Shown here piece by piece: positions 9,278 through 17,708 of a stretch of DNA of 64,000 nucleotides. Both the position numbers and the translations under genes were made by a program. The notes below the pieces were generated by a model. That model saw nothing but the letters and a program-made list of their open reading frames with translations, was not told where the DNA came from and did not search any database. Positions within the stretch are counted from its first letter, which is position 1. Each line of letters starts with the position of its first letter. The stretch is from Thauera aminoaromatica S2. GTDB taxonomy: Bacteria; Pseudomonadota; Gammaproteobacteria; Burkholderiales; Rhodocyclaceae. The stretch is from positions 62,001 through 126,000 of the forward strand of contig NZ_AMXD01000001.1 of assembly GCF_000310185.1 (NCBI RefSeq), read 5' to 3'.

Positions 9278-9664
9278 TCAGTCATCCTCGTCCTCGAATG
9301 CTCGCTGTATCCGGGCGATCAGTGTCGCGGGATCGGGCCTTGTATTTCCACGATGCCTCACGCCTGCTGCAGCCGAAAAGATGTCGATGCTGATGGAAGG
9401 ATCGTTCAGCACGAATTCAACAAGGCGGGGATCGGCCTCCGCATGGTCGACAAGCCACATCACCAGCGCAGCATCTCTTTCACCTGGTTTGAGAACCTTC
9501 AGCAGCTTCTCGACTAAGTCCACTGACGGATTTGTCTTTTCGCCGGACTCCAGCCGGTGGACATAGGCATGGTCCACCGAAGACAGTTGACCGATTTCGC
9601 GCAATGAGAGGGTTCTGCGCTCGCGTAGCGTCTTGAGGGCGACGCCCAGGCCTGTTTGTGACAT
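9278..9664 (-). CDS. XRE-family transcriptional regulator
   Basis: A 128-residue protein with an N-terminal helix-turn-helix (residues about 5-60, LREIGQLSSVDHAYVHRLESG). The C-terminal tail is probably for dimerisation or recognition by the partner peptidase. The ATG at 9664 is preferred because the domain begins immediately after it; an upstream in-frame extension has no family similarity. It forms a two-gene unit with the ImmA-like peptidase. The upstream intergenic region holds two 18-bp dyads (9777-9794 and 9843-9860), the likely binding sites for autoregulation and control of the divergent CBASS operon. Confidence 0.85.
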   Translation of the reverse strand: MSQTGLGVALKTLRERRTLSLREIGQLSSVDHAYVHRLESGEKTNPSVDLVEKLLKVLKPGERDAALVMWLVDHAEADPRLVEFVLNDPSISIDIFSAAAGVRHRGNTRPDPATLIARIQRAFEDEDD

Positions 9665-9775
9665 CCGTTCCGTTCCTTGTGGCTGCGGCGGACAACGGTG
9701 TGTGTCCGGTCCGAAGCAGTTGCGTTCTGCGGCACCAAGCCCACCATTTGCAGCTTGGCACCAAGTCTGATACAT

Positions 9776-9795
9776 TGTTGTCCAGCCAGACAACA
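9776..9795. promoter_or_regulatory. Operator-like palindrome 1 (XRE/CBASS intergenic)
   Basis: A 7-bp inverted repeat, TGTTGTC-N6-GACAACA. On the minus strand TTGTCT and TATCAG can be read as -35 and -10 elements of the XRE gene, with 15 bp between them. The dyad overlaps that interval, as expected for an autorepressor. Confidence 0.6.
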
Positions 9796-9842
9796 GAAGT
9801 GAGTTCTACGACTGCAGCAAGTTGATTTGGCTTGACTCGCCC

Positions 9843-9860
9843 GTTGTCTGCAAGAGCAAC
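9843..9860. promoter_or_regulatory. Operator-like palindrome 2 (upstream of DUF2188-CBASS)
   Basis: GTTGTC-N6-AGCAAC has the same 18-bp frame as the first dyad (GTTGTC-N6-GACAAC), with two changes in one arm. It lies about 80 bp before the DUF2188 start. TTGACT at 9832-9837 is a possible -35 for the rightward operon, though no good -10 was found. Confidence 0.45.
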
Positions 9861-9940
9861 GAATTTTGCTTCAACCGGTGGTCATTGGCAACCCGGCCGG
9901 CTGGCCGGGGTCTCGATGGTTCAACTTTAGGAAATTCGCC

Positions 9941-10165
9941 ATGACAGGCAAAAATCAGCATGTAGTTCCTCACCAGGACGGTTGGGCCGTCAAGGGTGCC
10001 GGCAATCAACGGGCAACCTCCGTGCACGATACGCAGCAGCAGGCCATTGACGCGGCGCGGGACATCGCACGCAACCAGCAGTCCGAACTGGTCATCCACC
10101 GTCCGGACGGTCGCATCCGTGACAAGGACAGCCACGGTAACGACTCCTTCCCGCCGAAGGGCTGA
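9941..10165 (+). CDS. DUF2188 domain protein
   Basis: A 74-residue protein preceded by TTTAGGA. It contains the DUF2188 pattern (HVVPHQDGWAVKGAGN, then IDAARDIARNQQSELVIHRPDGRIRDKDSHG). DUF2188 proteins are small soluble proteins of unknown function. This one is the first gene of the CBASS transcription unit, ending 5 bp before capV, which suggests co-regulation with the defence genes. A role in CBASS is not established. Confidence 0.85.
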   Translation: MTGKNQHVVPHQDGWAVKGAGNQRATSVHDTQQQAIDAARDIARNQQSELVIHRPDGRIRDKDSHGNDSFPPKG

Positions 10166-10170
10166 GTGCC

Positions 10171-11172
10171 ATGATGGGCGTGCCCACCTACCATGTGCTC
10201 GCCCTGTCTGGGGGCGGCTATCGCGGCTTGTACACAGCGACGGTTCTTGCCGAGCTTGAAGCCGTGCTAGGCCGCCCCATCGCTTCGCACTTCGACCTGA
10301 TCTGCGGCACCTCTGCAGGCGGGATGCTGGCCTTGGGGCTGGCCGCGGAAATCCCCGCCATTGAACTCAAAGCCTTGTTCGAACGACAGGGCTCCCGCAT
10401 CTTTGGTTGCCGAAGTCTCGCTCGGCGCCTTCTGGGCTTCTGGTTGACCGCCAAGCACGACTCCGCAGGGTTGCGGGGCGTGCTGACCGAGCGCTTTCAA
10501 GACGCCACGATCGGCAACTTGAAGCACCGCGTTCTCGTGCCAGCCGTCAACTACTCGACGGGGCGCGGCCAGTTCTTCAAAACGCCTCACCATCCCTCAT
10601 TTGAGATGGACCACCGCATGAGGATCGTGGATGTGGCGTTGGCGACCGCCGCTGCGCCCGTTTACTTTCCGCTAGCGCGCAACGATCGTGGCGTCTTTGC
10701 GGATGGAGGACTGGTCGGCAATGCGCCAGGACTGTTCGGGCTGCACGAAGTCAATACGTTCCTCGCGCCGAAACAGAATGCACTGGTCCGGGTGCTGTCC
10801 ATCGGCACGATGACGATCGGTGCAACCGTCCGTGGCGGCGCCAGCCTCGACCGCGGATTCGGCAAGTGGCGCGGAGGGCTGTTCGATCTGGTGATCTCTG
10901 CCCAGGAGTCGTCGGTGGACTACATGCTGCGCCAGTCGTTGGGTAGCAACTACTTCCAGATCGACGACAAGGCCACGCCCGATCAAAGCAAGGACGTAAA
11001 GTCGCTGGACCGGGTTTCCATCGGCGCCACGAATACGCTGAAGGACCGCGGCAATCATGCAGCGCAGCGCGCGCTTGGCGACCCTCTTTTCCAACCGTTT
11101 CGAGCGCACCAGGCCGGCGCACCCACCTTCTATCACGGCCCCAACAAGAATGTGCCGGAGGCCGAATGCTGA
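10171..11172 (+). CDS. capV: CBASS effector, patatin-like phospholipase CapV
   Basis: A 333-residue patatin-like phospholipase. Motifs are the oxyanion-hole glycines SGGGYRG (about residues 13-19), the nucleophile elbow GTSAG (Ser48) and the catalytic DGG (Asp178), giving the Ser-Asp dyad. In CBASS, cyclic dinucleotide made after phage infection activates CapV, which degrades membrane phospholipid and kills or arrests the cell. The immediate neighbour is a DncV-like synthase overlapping by 7 bp, the classic capV-dncV arrangement. All key residues are present, so the effector looks intact. Two consecutive ATGs leave the start uncertain by one codon. Confidence 0.93.
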   Translation: MMGVPTYHVLALSGGGYRGLYTATVLAELEAVLGRPIASHFDLICGTSAGGMLALGLAAEIPAIELKALFERQGSRIFGCRSLARRLLGFWLTAKHDSAGLRGVLTERFQDATIGNLKHRVLVPAVNYSTGRGQFFKTPHHPSFEMDHRMRIVDVALATAAAPVYFPLARNDRGVFADGGLVGNAPGLFGLHEVNTFLAPKQNALVRVLSIGTMTIGATVRGGASLDRGFGKWRGGLFDLVISAQESSVDYMLRQSLGSNYFQIDDKATPDQSKDVKSLDRVSIGATNTLKDRGNHAAQRALGDPLFQPFRAHQAGAPTFYHGPNKNVPEAEC

Positions 11173-12308
11173 ACCTGAGCCCGCTTTTCTTTACCACCGT
11201 CGATGACGAATCCTGCATGCATGACGAGCTGGATCTGTCGCCCGAGCAACGAGCCTGGATCGCCAGCGCCCGAAATGATGTCAGGAACTGCCTTCGCACC
11301 GGAATTCCGCGCGTGCTGCGCGAACGCGGGTACACGGACGACGTGCCGCAGCCACGCTTCTTCACGCAAGGATCGTGGGCGTACAAGACCTTGAACGGCC
11401 CGGCACAACGGCCCCAGCAGGCGGATGTCGATGATGGTTGCTATCTGCCGTTGAGTTTTGTCTCGCAGACGAAGCGTCCCAGCAGGGCCACAACGGTGTT
11501 CTTTGCAGCTGCTGAAGAAGCCTTGAGGCTGTTGGTCGAGGAGAAGCACTGGAAGCTTGTCACCGACAAGCCGACATGCATCCGGATTGTCATTGCGGCC
11601 TATGCCCACATCGACATTCCGTTGTACGCCATCCCCGACGAAGAATTCGTCACGCTCGCGAAAGCCTCGATGGAGCGATACGGCTATGACTCGCTGACGG
11701 AGGCGGTGAACATGGCAGAGCGGGATGCCTGGACGGCATTGCCCGCTGATAAAGTGCTCCTGGCTCACCGCGAGTGCAACTGGATGCCCTCCGACCCCAG
11801 GCCTGTGAAGGAATGGTTTTTGGGCGAGGTGGAGGCCAAGGGCGAACAGTTCCGCCGCGTGATTCGCTACTTGAAGGCGTTTCGCGATTGGCGGTGGTCG
11901 AGCGGTGGACCGGCTTCGATTCTGTTGATGGCCGCTGCGGCTCCGCTATTCGAGAAGCGGGATCGGCGCGACGACCTGGCGTTGCTGGATGTCGTCGCGG
12001 CATTGCCGGCCCGGCTGCGCGCGGGGGTGAACAACCCCGTTGATGAGTCGGAGTCGCTTACTGCACGCCTTGGTAAAGAGGGCGTCGAAGAGGCTGCGAA
12101 AGCGTTCGAAGCATTCGAAAAAGTGCTGCGCGGAGCCACCAACGCCGGCAGCCCTTCACAGGCCTGCGTCTGGATGCAAGGCGAATTCGGTCCGCGTTTT
12201 CCGAACGAGCCGGACCGGGTCAAGGTGGTATCCGTTGTCGCCACCATTGCCGCAGCGCCGGCTACGGCTGGTCCGAGCGAATTGGTCGGGCGCACGAAGG
12301 CCGGATGA
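11166..12308 (+). CDS. dncV: CD-NTase cyclic-dinucleotide synthase, DncV-like
   Basis: A 380-residue nucleotidyltransferase of the cGAS/DncV-like family. The GS motif is in [13 protein letters not shown] (residues 69-70). The metal-binding DxD is ADVDDG (Asp87, Asp89), and the third aspartate is Asp150 in [11 protein letters not shown]. These fit the DncV group (clade A), which makes 3',3'-cGAMP; the product is inferred from family. It lies between the effector and the Cap2 gene, with short overlaps on both sides. The C-terminus ends in a short flexible tail (ELVGRTKAG) that could be the segment Cap2 conjugates. Confidence 0.9.
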   Translation: MLNLSPLFFTTVDDESCMHDELDLSPEQRAWIASARNDVRNCLRTGIPRVLRERGYTDDVPQPRFFTQGSWAYKTLNGPAQRPQQADVDDGCYLPLSFVSQTKRPSRATTVFFAAAEEALRLLVEEKHWKLVTDKPTCIRIVIAAYAHIDIPLYAIPDEEFVTLAKASMERYGYDSLTEAVNMAERDAWTALPADKVLLAHRECNWMPSDPRPVKEWFLGEVEAKGEQFRRVIRYLKAFRDWRWSSGGPASILLMAAAAPLFEKRDRRDDLALLDVVAALPARLRAGVNNPVDESESLTARLGKEGVEEAAKAFEAFEKVLRGATNAGSPSQACVWMQGEFGPRFPNEPDRVKVVSVVATIAAAPATAGPSELVGRTKAG

Positions 12309-13623
12309 GCAGCGTCGCCGTGGTCTCCGATGTGGTCGAAGCCTTCAGGCTGCAAGGCTTCGAGTTTGTCGGCAAGACGGACGACGGCTGGTTCAAGCTG
12401 AGGGGGCCGTTGATCCCGTGCGGCGCGGACGATGGCATTCCATGTGAGGTTCAGCTCGACCCTACCTTCTTCGACCTGCCTCGCATTCGGCTGCTCGAAA
12501 TTCCGCCTGAACTGCCCAATGCAGTTCCTCATCTTGGCGCGGAGGGCGGCCTTTGCTATCTGGCCAAGGGAACTGTCGTGCTGGACATCTACGATCCTGT
12601 AGGGCAGTCCTTGGCGTGCCTGCAACGGGCGGCAGCGGTGCTCGGGCAGATCTTGAAGGGCGAGATGATCGAAGATCTCGCCGAAGAGTTCTTTGCCTAC
12701 TGGAACGGCTGGCTTTGTTTTGTGGACATGCAAGGCGAAGATCTGGGGCGACAAAACTGTATCGTTGCGCAAGCCAATGGGAATCCACTCTGGTTCATCA
12801 CCGACAACGAAGATCGAACAACAAGAAAGTTGCATTCACTCGGCTACCAGGTCACTGATAAAACGGTGCTGACATACCGGGTCAAGACCACCGCGCAACC
12901 CCGCCCACTAACCAGCCACTGGCCCCCCGAAACGGTGGGGGACGTCTTGGCTTGGCAAAGCACCCTGGACCCACGGTGTCGGCGCAAGATTCACGAACGA
13001 ATCAAGGAAGGGCAAAGCAAAAAAGCAAATGGCGTCCTGATCATCATCGAATCGCCACTGATGACCTACGGCTTTGCCGTGCTCTTTGACCACCAAGTGA
13101 GTCAAAAGACCAAGCTTGCTGATCGCAGGGATTCGAGTTTTGGGCTGAAGGTAATGCCCGTCTCAGTGATCAGGATCGATGACCGGTATCTGGCCCAGCG
13201 CAACATCCCCAAGTCGAAAACGTTGGCGGGGAAACGAATCGCACTTGTGGGTTGCGGCACGATCGGCGGATACCTCTCGGACATGCTGGTCAAGGCCGGG
13301 GCAGGATCATGCGGAGGGAAACTCACGCTGGTGGATTTTGATGGCCTCCTTCCACAGAACATCGGACGGCATCGGCTCGGCTTCCCGGACCTGTTGTCGA
13401 ACAAGGCTGAGGCGATGGCGAAGGAACTCAAGCGCTTGTCGCCAGGCGTCGAGGTTCATGCGCTCCCCGTGGACGTGAGACAGGCCCAACTGGGAAAGCT
13501 GGACCTACTCATCGATGCCACCGGCGAAGAATCCCTCGGGCATTGGCTGTGCGGCCGCTACAGGGCTCCCACGCCCATGCTTTCTGTTTGGATCGAAGGG
13601 CCGGGAACGGCTGTGCGTGCGCT
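12305..13623 (+). pseudogene. cap2: cap2 (CBASS E1/E2-like ligase), 5' part, interrupted by IS110
   Basis: The first about 439 codons of a type II CBASS Cap2. The N-terminal E2-like domain has a candidate catalytic Cys84 in EGGLCYLAKG. The E1/ThiF-like adenylation domain has the nucleotide loop VGCGTIGGYL and the following LVDFDGLLPQNIGRH. Cap2 conjugates the CD-NTase C-terminus to targets and thereby primes cyclic nucleotide synthesis. Similarity stops at AVRAL, where the IS110-family element begins; reading onward gives about 30 unrelated codons ending at 13711. The rest of the E1 domain is found beyond the element in a frame that joins precisely. Confidence 0.9.
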
Positions 13624-13884
13624 CCTGAGCATCCCATCCGCGCGTCCCGCACGCCCGGCGTTCCGGAAGAAACGACTATGGCTTACAAGGAGAACGGCAG
13701 CGCCGCGATGACCGACACGTCATTGGTGCGAGCTCGCGGCGTTAGAGGACGCTGTGGAGCGAGCCCGACTCTGAGCATGGTCCGGGAATCGTCGGCGACA
13801 GTGGTGAGCACAGCGATGTGCATCCCGTTTGAGAGATCGAGTCGAAATCGACGCTTCCCTTGGCGCTGCCGTTCTTGGACGAGG
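13624..13884 (+). ncRNA. Candidate bridge-RNA region of the IS110 element
   Basis: The long noncoding left end precedes the transposase start. In IS110-group elements this region encodes the bridge RNA, which pairs separately with donor ends and target. Here the string CTGAGCAT at the left terminus (13625-13632) recurs at 13771-13778. TTGAGAGA, present across the right junction (15245-15252), recurs at 13829-13836. These matches are what guide sequences could look like, but 8-mers can recur by chance. Transcript ends and folding were not determined. Confidence 0.5.
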
Positions 13885-15219
13885 ATGGAGCAGATGATGG
13901 CGATGCGCAAGCGGACAGACACGGTGTTCCCGAACGCGGCGGGGATCGATGTGGGTGCTTCGAGCCACTGGGTGGCGGTGCCGCCCGACGCGGCAGAGGA
14001 GTCGGTGCGCGAGTTCGGCGTCATGACGGACGATCTGCGCGCCTTGGCCGACTGGTTGCTGGCGTGCAAGGTGGAGATCGTCGCCTTGGAGTCGACCGGC
14101 GTGTACTGGATCCCGCTGTTCGAGATCCTGGAGCAGCGCGGACTGCAGGTCTGGCTGGTCGATGCGCGACAGATGAAGTACGTGCCCGGCCGCAAGAGTG
14201 ATGTGCAGGATTGTCAGTGGCTGCAGCGTTTGATGAGCTACGGGCTGCTGCGCGCAGCATGGCGACCTGCCGGAGAGGTCTGTGAGCTACGGGCGATTGC
14301 CCGGCTGCGCGAGACCTTGCTCGCCGAGCAGGCCAGTTGGGTGCAGCGCATGCAAAAAGCCTTGGTGCAGATGAATATTCAACTCACCGAGGTGCTCACC
14401 GACGTGATGGGGATGAGCGGTCAGGCGATCATCCGTGACATCGTCGCCGGCGAGCGCAACCCTGAAGTGCTGGCGCGTCACCGTCACCGGCGGGTCAAGG
14501 CCAGCACCGAGGAGGTCATCCGTGCGCTGACCGGGAACTGGCGCCAGGAGCATCTGTTCGTGCTGGGTCAGGCACTGTCGATGTACGACGACATCGCCCG
14601 TCACCTGCGCGAATGCGACGCCCAGATGCAGGTGCTGCTCGGGCAGCGGGCGCAGTGCGCGATCAACGTTGGCGCGGTGCCTCGAGCCGGCAGCAAGGCG
14701 CGCGCTGCCTTCGATGTCCGGCAGATGCTCGCCAATTGGGCAGGGGTCGATCTGACGCGGATCAACGGGCTCGAGGTGAGCTCGGTGATGAAGATCCTGA
14801 CCGAGATCGGACCCGACCTCTCCCGCTTTGCCAACGTGAAGCACTTCTGCTCGTGGCTGGGGCTGTGCCCAGGGACCAAGGTCAGCGGTGGCAAGGTGCT
14901 CTCGGCCGGTACCAAGCGTTCGGCCAACCGCGTGCGCCAGGCCCTGAAGATGGCCGCGATGACGCTATCGCACAGCAACTCCGCCCTCGGAGCGTTCTAT
15001 CGGCGCCTTTGCAGCCGGATGGACAAACCCAAGGCGAACACCGCAACGGCGCATAAGCTCGCGCGCATGGTGTATTTCATGCTCACCCGCGGCGAGGCCT
15101 TCGTCGACCAGGGGCAGCAGCGATACGAAGAACTGCAACGCGAGCGCAGCATCGCTGCACTCAAACGCCGAGCCACCGCGCTCGGGTTCCAGATCAACCC
15201 CATCGGGGCAGCCGCATGA
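13885..15219 (+). CDS. IS110-family transposase (DEDD recombinase)
   Basis: About 444 residues. The N-terminal RuvC-like DEDD domain begins with GIDVGASSHWV (Asp22) and includes ALESTGVYW and GRKSDVQDCQWL. The C-terminal Tnp_20 domain contains NGLEVSSVMKILTEIGP and the serine-bearing stretch GTKRSANRVRQ. This enzyme, guided by an element-encoded RNA in studied relatives, excises and inserts the element without long target duplications. The start is uncertain: ATG codons at 13885, 13894 and 13897 are all possible. The gene appears full-length and functional. Confidence 0.88.
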   Translation: MEQMMAMRKRTDTVFPNAAGIDVGASSHWVAVPPDAAEESVREFGVMTDDLRALADWLLACKVEIVALESTGVYWIPLFEILEQRGLQVWLVDARQMKYVPGRKSDVQDCQWLQRLMSYGLLRAAWRPAGEVCELRAIARLRETLLAEQASWVQRMQKALVQMNIQLTEVLTDVMGMSGQAIIRDIVAGERNPEVLARHRHRRVKASTEEVIRALTGNWRQEHLFVLGQALSMYDDIARHLRECDAQMQVLLGQRAQCAINVGAVPRAGSKARAAFDVRQMLANWAGVDLTRINGLEVSSVMKILTEIGPDLSRFANVKHFCSWLGLCPGTKVSGGKVLSAGTKRSANRVRQALKMAAMTLSHSNSALGAFYRRLCSRMDKPKANTATAHKLARMVYFMLTRGEAFVDQGQQRYEELQRERSIAALKRRATALGFQINPIGAAA

Positions 15220-15245
15220 AAACCGCCCCGGCTAGTTTTGTTTCT

Positions 15246-15555
15246 TGAGAGAACGAACGCATCGGGTGCGTGCTACCGATGCCTATGGCAGAGCCACAGA
15301 AGAGGCGAACTTCGCTCGACCATTGATGCTCTGCCTAACATCTTGGCAGGCCACGGGTGCGAGGGCTTGTATGTGCCATTTCCGGCTTCGGTGTCGGTGC
15401 AGGCAGCCAGCTTGGGTGCTGAGATGGCCCTTGATTGGGTCAAGGGCGTCCACTCTCCTGCATTGCGGACCCGGCTGATCGACCAGACCCATCATCTGGC
15501 CACGCCTGACTGCGATCCTCTGCGAGATCATGATTGCCCTCTATGCAATTCCTAG
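15246..15555 (+). pseudogene. cap2: cap2, 3' part, after the IS110 element
   Basis: The remaining about 103 codons of the Cap2 E1 domain: SGACYRCLW, the helix-rich block SVSVQAASLGAEMALDWV and the C-terminal HDCPLCNS. It carries conserved cysteines expected in the E1 catalytic and zinc-binding part. It lacks its own start or ribosome site and follows the transposase stop in the same frame. It overlaps the Cap3 start. Together with the 5' part it would encode an approximately 540-residue protein, the normal size for Cap2. Confidence 0.88.
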
Positions 15556-16019
15556 GGTCCTGGGCAACTGGCGACAAGAGCAGGTTGCTGCATTTTTCGA
15601 CCCAGACGCTGGAGACATTCAGTCAGCATATCCAGGCTAGTGATGCCGACTGCGAAGCGGGCGGACTCTTGCTTGGTTCTGTACATGGAGCCCATTTGCT
15701 CATTGAGCAGGCGACGGTTCCTACCGCGTGGGACAAGCGGTTTCGCTATCTGTTCGAGCGGATGCCGTTTGGTCATGAGGCTATTGCGTTGTCGCGATGG
15801 ACGGCGAGTCAGGGAACTGTCCGCTATTTAGGCGAATGGCATACCCACCCGGAAGACCATCCCCAGCCTTCTAGCCTTGACAGATCTGAATGGACTTTGT
15901 TGGCAGCGCAGCGTCGGGACAAGCGGCCAGTGCTCGCTGTCATCATCGGGCGTAGATCTCTGTATGCAGAGTTGGTGCCGAGATCAGGCGAAGGGTCGAT
16001 ATTCTTCCCCGTGGAGTAG
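15543..16019 (+). CDS. cap3: CBASS Cap3, JAMM-family deconjugating peptidase
   Basis: A 158-residue Mov34/MPN (JAMM) metallopeptidase. The zinc motif is complete: Glu in CEAGGLLLG, HTHP in GEWHTHPE, then Ser and Asp in PSSLDRSEW. Cap3 removes proteins attached by Cap2, limiting CD-NTase activation. The ATG at 15543, overlapping the end of cap2, is preferred over a TTG three codons earlier. It is the last gene of the CBASS operon. About 205 bp of unassigned sequence separate it from the resumed transfer genes. Confidence 0.88.
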   Translation: MQFLGSWATGDKSRLLHFSTQTLETFSQHIQASDADCEAGGLLLGSVHGAHLLIEQATVPTAWDKRFRYLFERMPFGHEAIALSRWTASQGTVRYLGEWHTHPEDHPQPSSLDRSEWTLLAAQRRDKRPVLAVIIGRRSLYAELVPRSGEGSIFFPVE

Positions 16020-16224
16020 AGCACTAGCGCAACAACCATCATCGTCTTGACTTGCACCTCCACTCAGACGGTAGTGCATTAAAGACGACGTCATCGGGGA
16101 AATTCCTTCCTCTGCAGCGGAGTTTGCCGCGGAAAGCGGTGGCTGGCCGGTTCCGATTGATTGCGGCGCCGGAAGACCGGCCGTTTGAGCATCGAGCCAT
16201 CCGCATCCCTCGGAGAACGGCTCG

Positions 16225-16632
16225 ATGGAAACCACTCGCAATCCCGCGCAGGTTCGGCGCTTCGCCGTCGAGGCACCCTGGGCCGTGCGTGTTGCCGCGC
16301 TGCTGCTTGCCGCTGCCGGATTGCAGCCCGCCATCGCCGCTGACGCCTCCGACAACGCTGCGGAGCGCGAGATGCTCGCCGCGGTAACGCGCCAGCTCGA
16401 ACTGCTGGACCGCCTCGCCGAGCACGCCGCCACCACCGCGCCGCAGGAGCGCGCCCGCTACCACTTCGACTACGCGCGGCTGCGCGCCGACCTGGAGCGC
16501 GTGCGCACCGGCGTGCGCGACTACCTCGTTCCGCAACGCGCCCAGCCGCGTGATCCCGTGCCGCTGGCCGGTGACTACACGCGCAGTAACGCGGCGCCTG
16601 CGACGTCGCCCAAGGAGGCGCCGTCGTCATGA
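16225..16632 (+). CDS. ICE conjugation protein, RAQPRD family (TIGR01690)
   Basis: A 135-residue exported protein with a signal peptide cut near QPAIAAD. It carries the family-defining motif RAQPRDP followed by VPLAGDY near the C-terminus. Its helical core (REMLAAVTRQLELLDRLAEHA) is typical. It opens the second transfer block and overlaps the next gene by 4 bp. The function is unknown beyond conserved linkage to conjugation genes. The interval before it carries no recognisable gene. Confidence 0.88.
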   Translation: METTRNPAQVRRFAVEAPWAVRVAALLLAAAGLQPAIAADASDNAAEREMLAAVTRQLELLDRLAEHAATTAPQERARYHFDYARLRADLERVRTGVRDYLVPQRAQPRDPVPLAGDYTRSNAAPATSPKEAPSS

Positions 16633-16868
16633 CGCCTTCCGCCGATCAGGTCGCCGCCTTCACGGCCAACGGCGGCTTCGCGCCCGGGGCCGTCTCCACC
16701 GTCGTGCTCGGCTTCGTCTTCGCCATCCTGCTGCTGTGGGGCGTGTGGGCGATGCGCACTGCCTATGTCGGCTGGGCCGAGCACCACCTGACCCAACGCC
16801 AGTTCCTCGGCGTCATCGTGCGCTTCGTCGCGATGTACCTGGTGCTGGGCTTTTTCCTCCTGTCCTGA
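16629..16868 (+). CDS. ICE membrane protein, TIGR03758 / DUF3262 (PFL_4701) family
   Basis: A 79-residue protein with two transmembrane helices (VVLGFVFAILLLWGVWAM and FLGVIVRFVAMYLVLGFFLL). The N-terminal FTANGGFAPGAVST is typical of DUF3262. Its size and topology resemble small pilin-like or TraA/VirB2-type subunits. It is coupled to the RAQPRD gene and followed by another two-helix protein. Confidence 0.88.
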   Translation: MTPSADQVAAFTANGGFAPGAVSTVVLGFVFAILLLWGVWAMRTAYVGWAEHHLTQRQFLGVIVRFVAMYLVLGFFLLS

Positions 16869-16889
16869 CCCCATGAAAGGTACTTCGCC

Positions 16890-17267
16890 ATGAACGCTCC
16901 CGCTACTTCTCGCCGTCCCACGTCGCGGCCCGCCGCGCGCATCGCCGCGCTGCTGATCCCGCTGGGCATCGCCGCCACGCCGCTGCCGTCGTTCGCCGAC
17001 CTTCCCACGCTGGAAGACCCGTCGCGCGGCACCGGCAGCGGCATCATGCAGACGCTGCAAAACTACGGCTACGACATCGTGCTGCTGATCGCGCTGCTCG
17101 TCGTCGCCTCGATGTTCGTCGGCGTCTGCTACCACGCCTACACGCGCTACGCCGAGATCCACACCGGCCGCGCAACGTGGGGGCAGTTCGGGTTGACCGT
17201 CGCGGTGGGCGCGATCCTGCTGGTCGTCGGCATCTGGCTGCTGACCAAGGCTACCGGCGTCCTGTAA
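16890..17267 (+). CDS. ICE membrane protein, TIGR03745 / DUF2976 (PFL_4702) family
   Basis: A 125-residue protein with a signal-like N-terminus (cut near PLPSFAD) and two hydrophobic segments (IVLLIALLVVASMFVGVCYHAY and FGLTVAVGAILLVVGIWLL). The conserved RGTGSGIMQTLQNYGYD block fits DUF2976. The small, processed, two-helix design suggests a pilus or channel subunit comparable to VirB2. That role is inferred from architecture. Confidence 0.88.
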   Translation: MNAPATSRRPTSRPAARIAALLIPLGIAATPLPSFADLPTLEDPSRGTGSGIMQTLQNYGYDIVLLIALLVVASMFVGVCYHAYTRYAEIHTGRATWGQFGLTVAVGAILLVVGIWLLTKATGVL

Positions 17268-17279
17268 GGCCCGGCAACG

Positions 17280-17708
17280 ATGGCCGGCGCCCTGGAGAGT
17301 CCGTCGCGCGACGGGCTCGTGACCTTCCTGCCGCACCGCCTCAACCGCCACCCGGTGGTCGTGCGCGGGCTCACGGCCGACGAGCTGTGGGTCTGCGCCG
17401 GGCTGTCCGGCGCGGCCGGTCTCGTGGCCGGCGTACCGCTGGCCTGGCTGACGCACAGCATCGCGATGGTGCCCACGCTGATCGTCGCCGGCATCGGTGT
17501 CGGTGTCTTCGTGGGCGGCGGCCTGCTGCGGCGGTGGAAGCGCGGCCGGCCCGACACCTGGCTGTACCGCCAGCTCCAGTGGCGCCTCGCGCTGCGCTAC
17601 CCCGCGCTGGCTGCGCATGCGGGCGGGGGCCAGCTCATCACCCGGTCGGGCTGGTGGTCCACGCGGCGCCTGCGGCCCGATCCGTCCCTGCGTCGAGGTA
17701 GACCATGA
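17280..17708 (+). CDS. Conjugative transfer region protein, TIGR03750 / DUF3487 family
   Basis: A 142-residue membrane protein with two central helices (VCAGLSGAAGLVAGVPLAWL and TLIVAGIGVGVFVGGGLLRR). The N-terminal FLPHRLNRHPVVVRGLTADEL and the RGRPDTWLYRQLQWRLALRY stretch are family marks. It resembles TraL/VirB3-like proteins in position and size and may anchor pilus subunits at the inner membrane. It overlaps the next gene by 4 bp. Confidence 0.88.
   Translation: MAGALESPSRDGLVTFLPHRLNRHPVVVRGLTADELWVCAGLSGAAGLVAGVPLAWLTHSIAMVPTLIVAGIGVGVFVGGGLLRRWKRGRPDTWLYRQLQWRLALRYPALAAHAGGGQLITRSGWWSTRRLRPDPSLRRGRP

Larger units (their letters stand above)
13624..15245 (+). mobile_element. IS110-family insertion sequence inside cap2
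   Basis: The boundaries are inferred from where Cap2 coding resumes. A CT dinucleotide precedes the left end (13622-13623) and recurs at the right end (15244-15245). Removing one copy plus the element gives an in-frame Cap2 (RALERTNASGACYRCL). The layout of about 260 bp noncoding before the transposase and about 25 bp after it is that of the IS110 group, not IS1111. No terminal inverted repeats are seen, as usual for this family. The exact ends may shift by a few bases. Confidence 0.8.

Noticed and set aside
13543-13884. N-terminal extension of the IS110 transposase
   Set aside because: These codons overlap cap2 and the noncoding left end of the element, and the family begins at about GIDVGASSHW.
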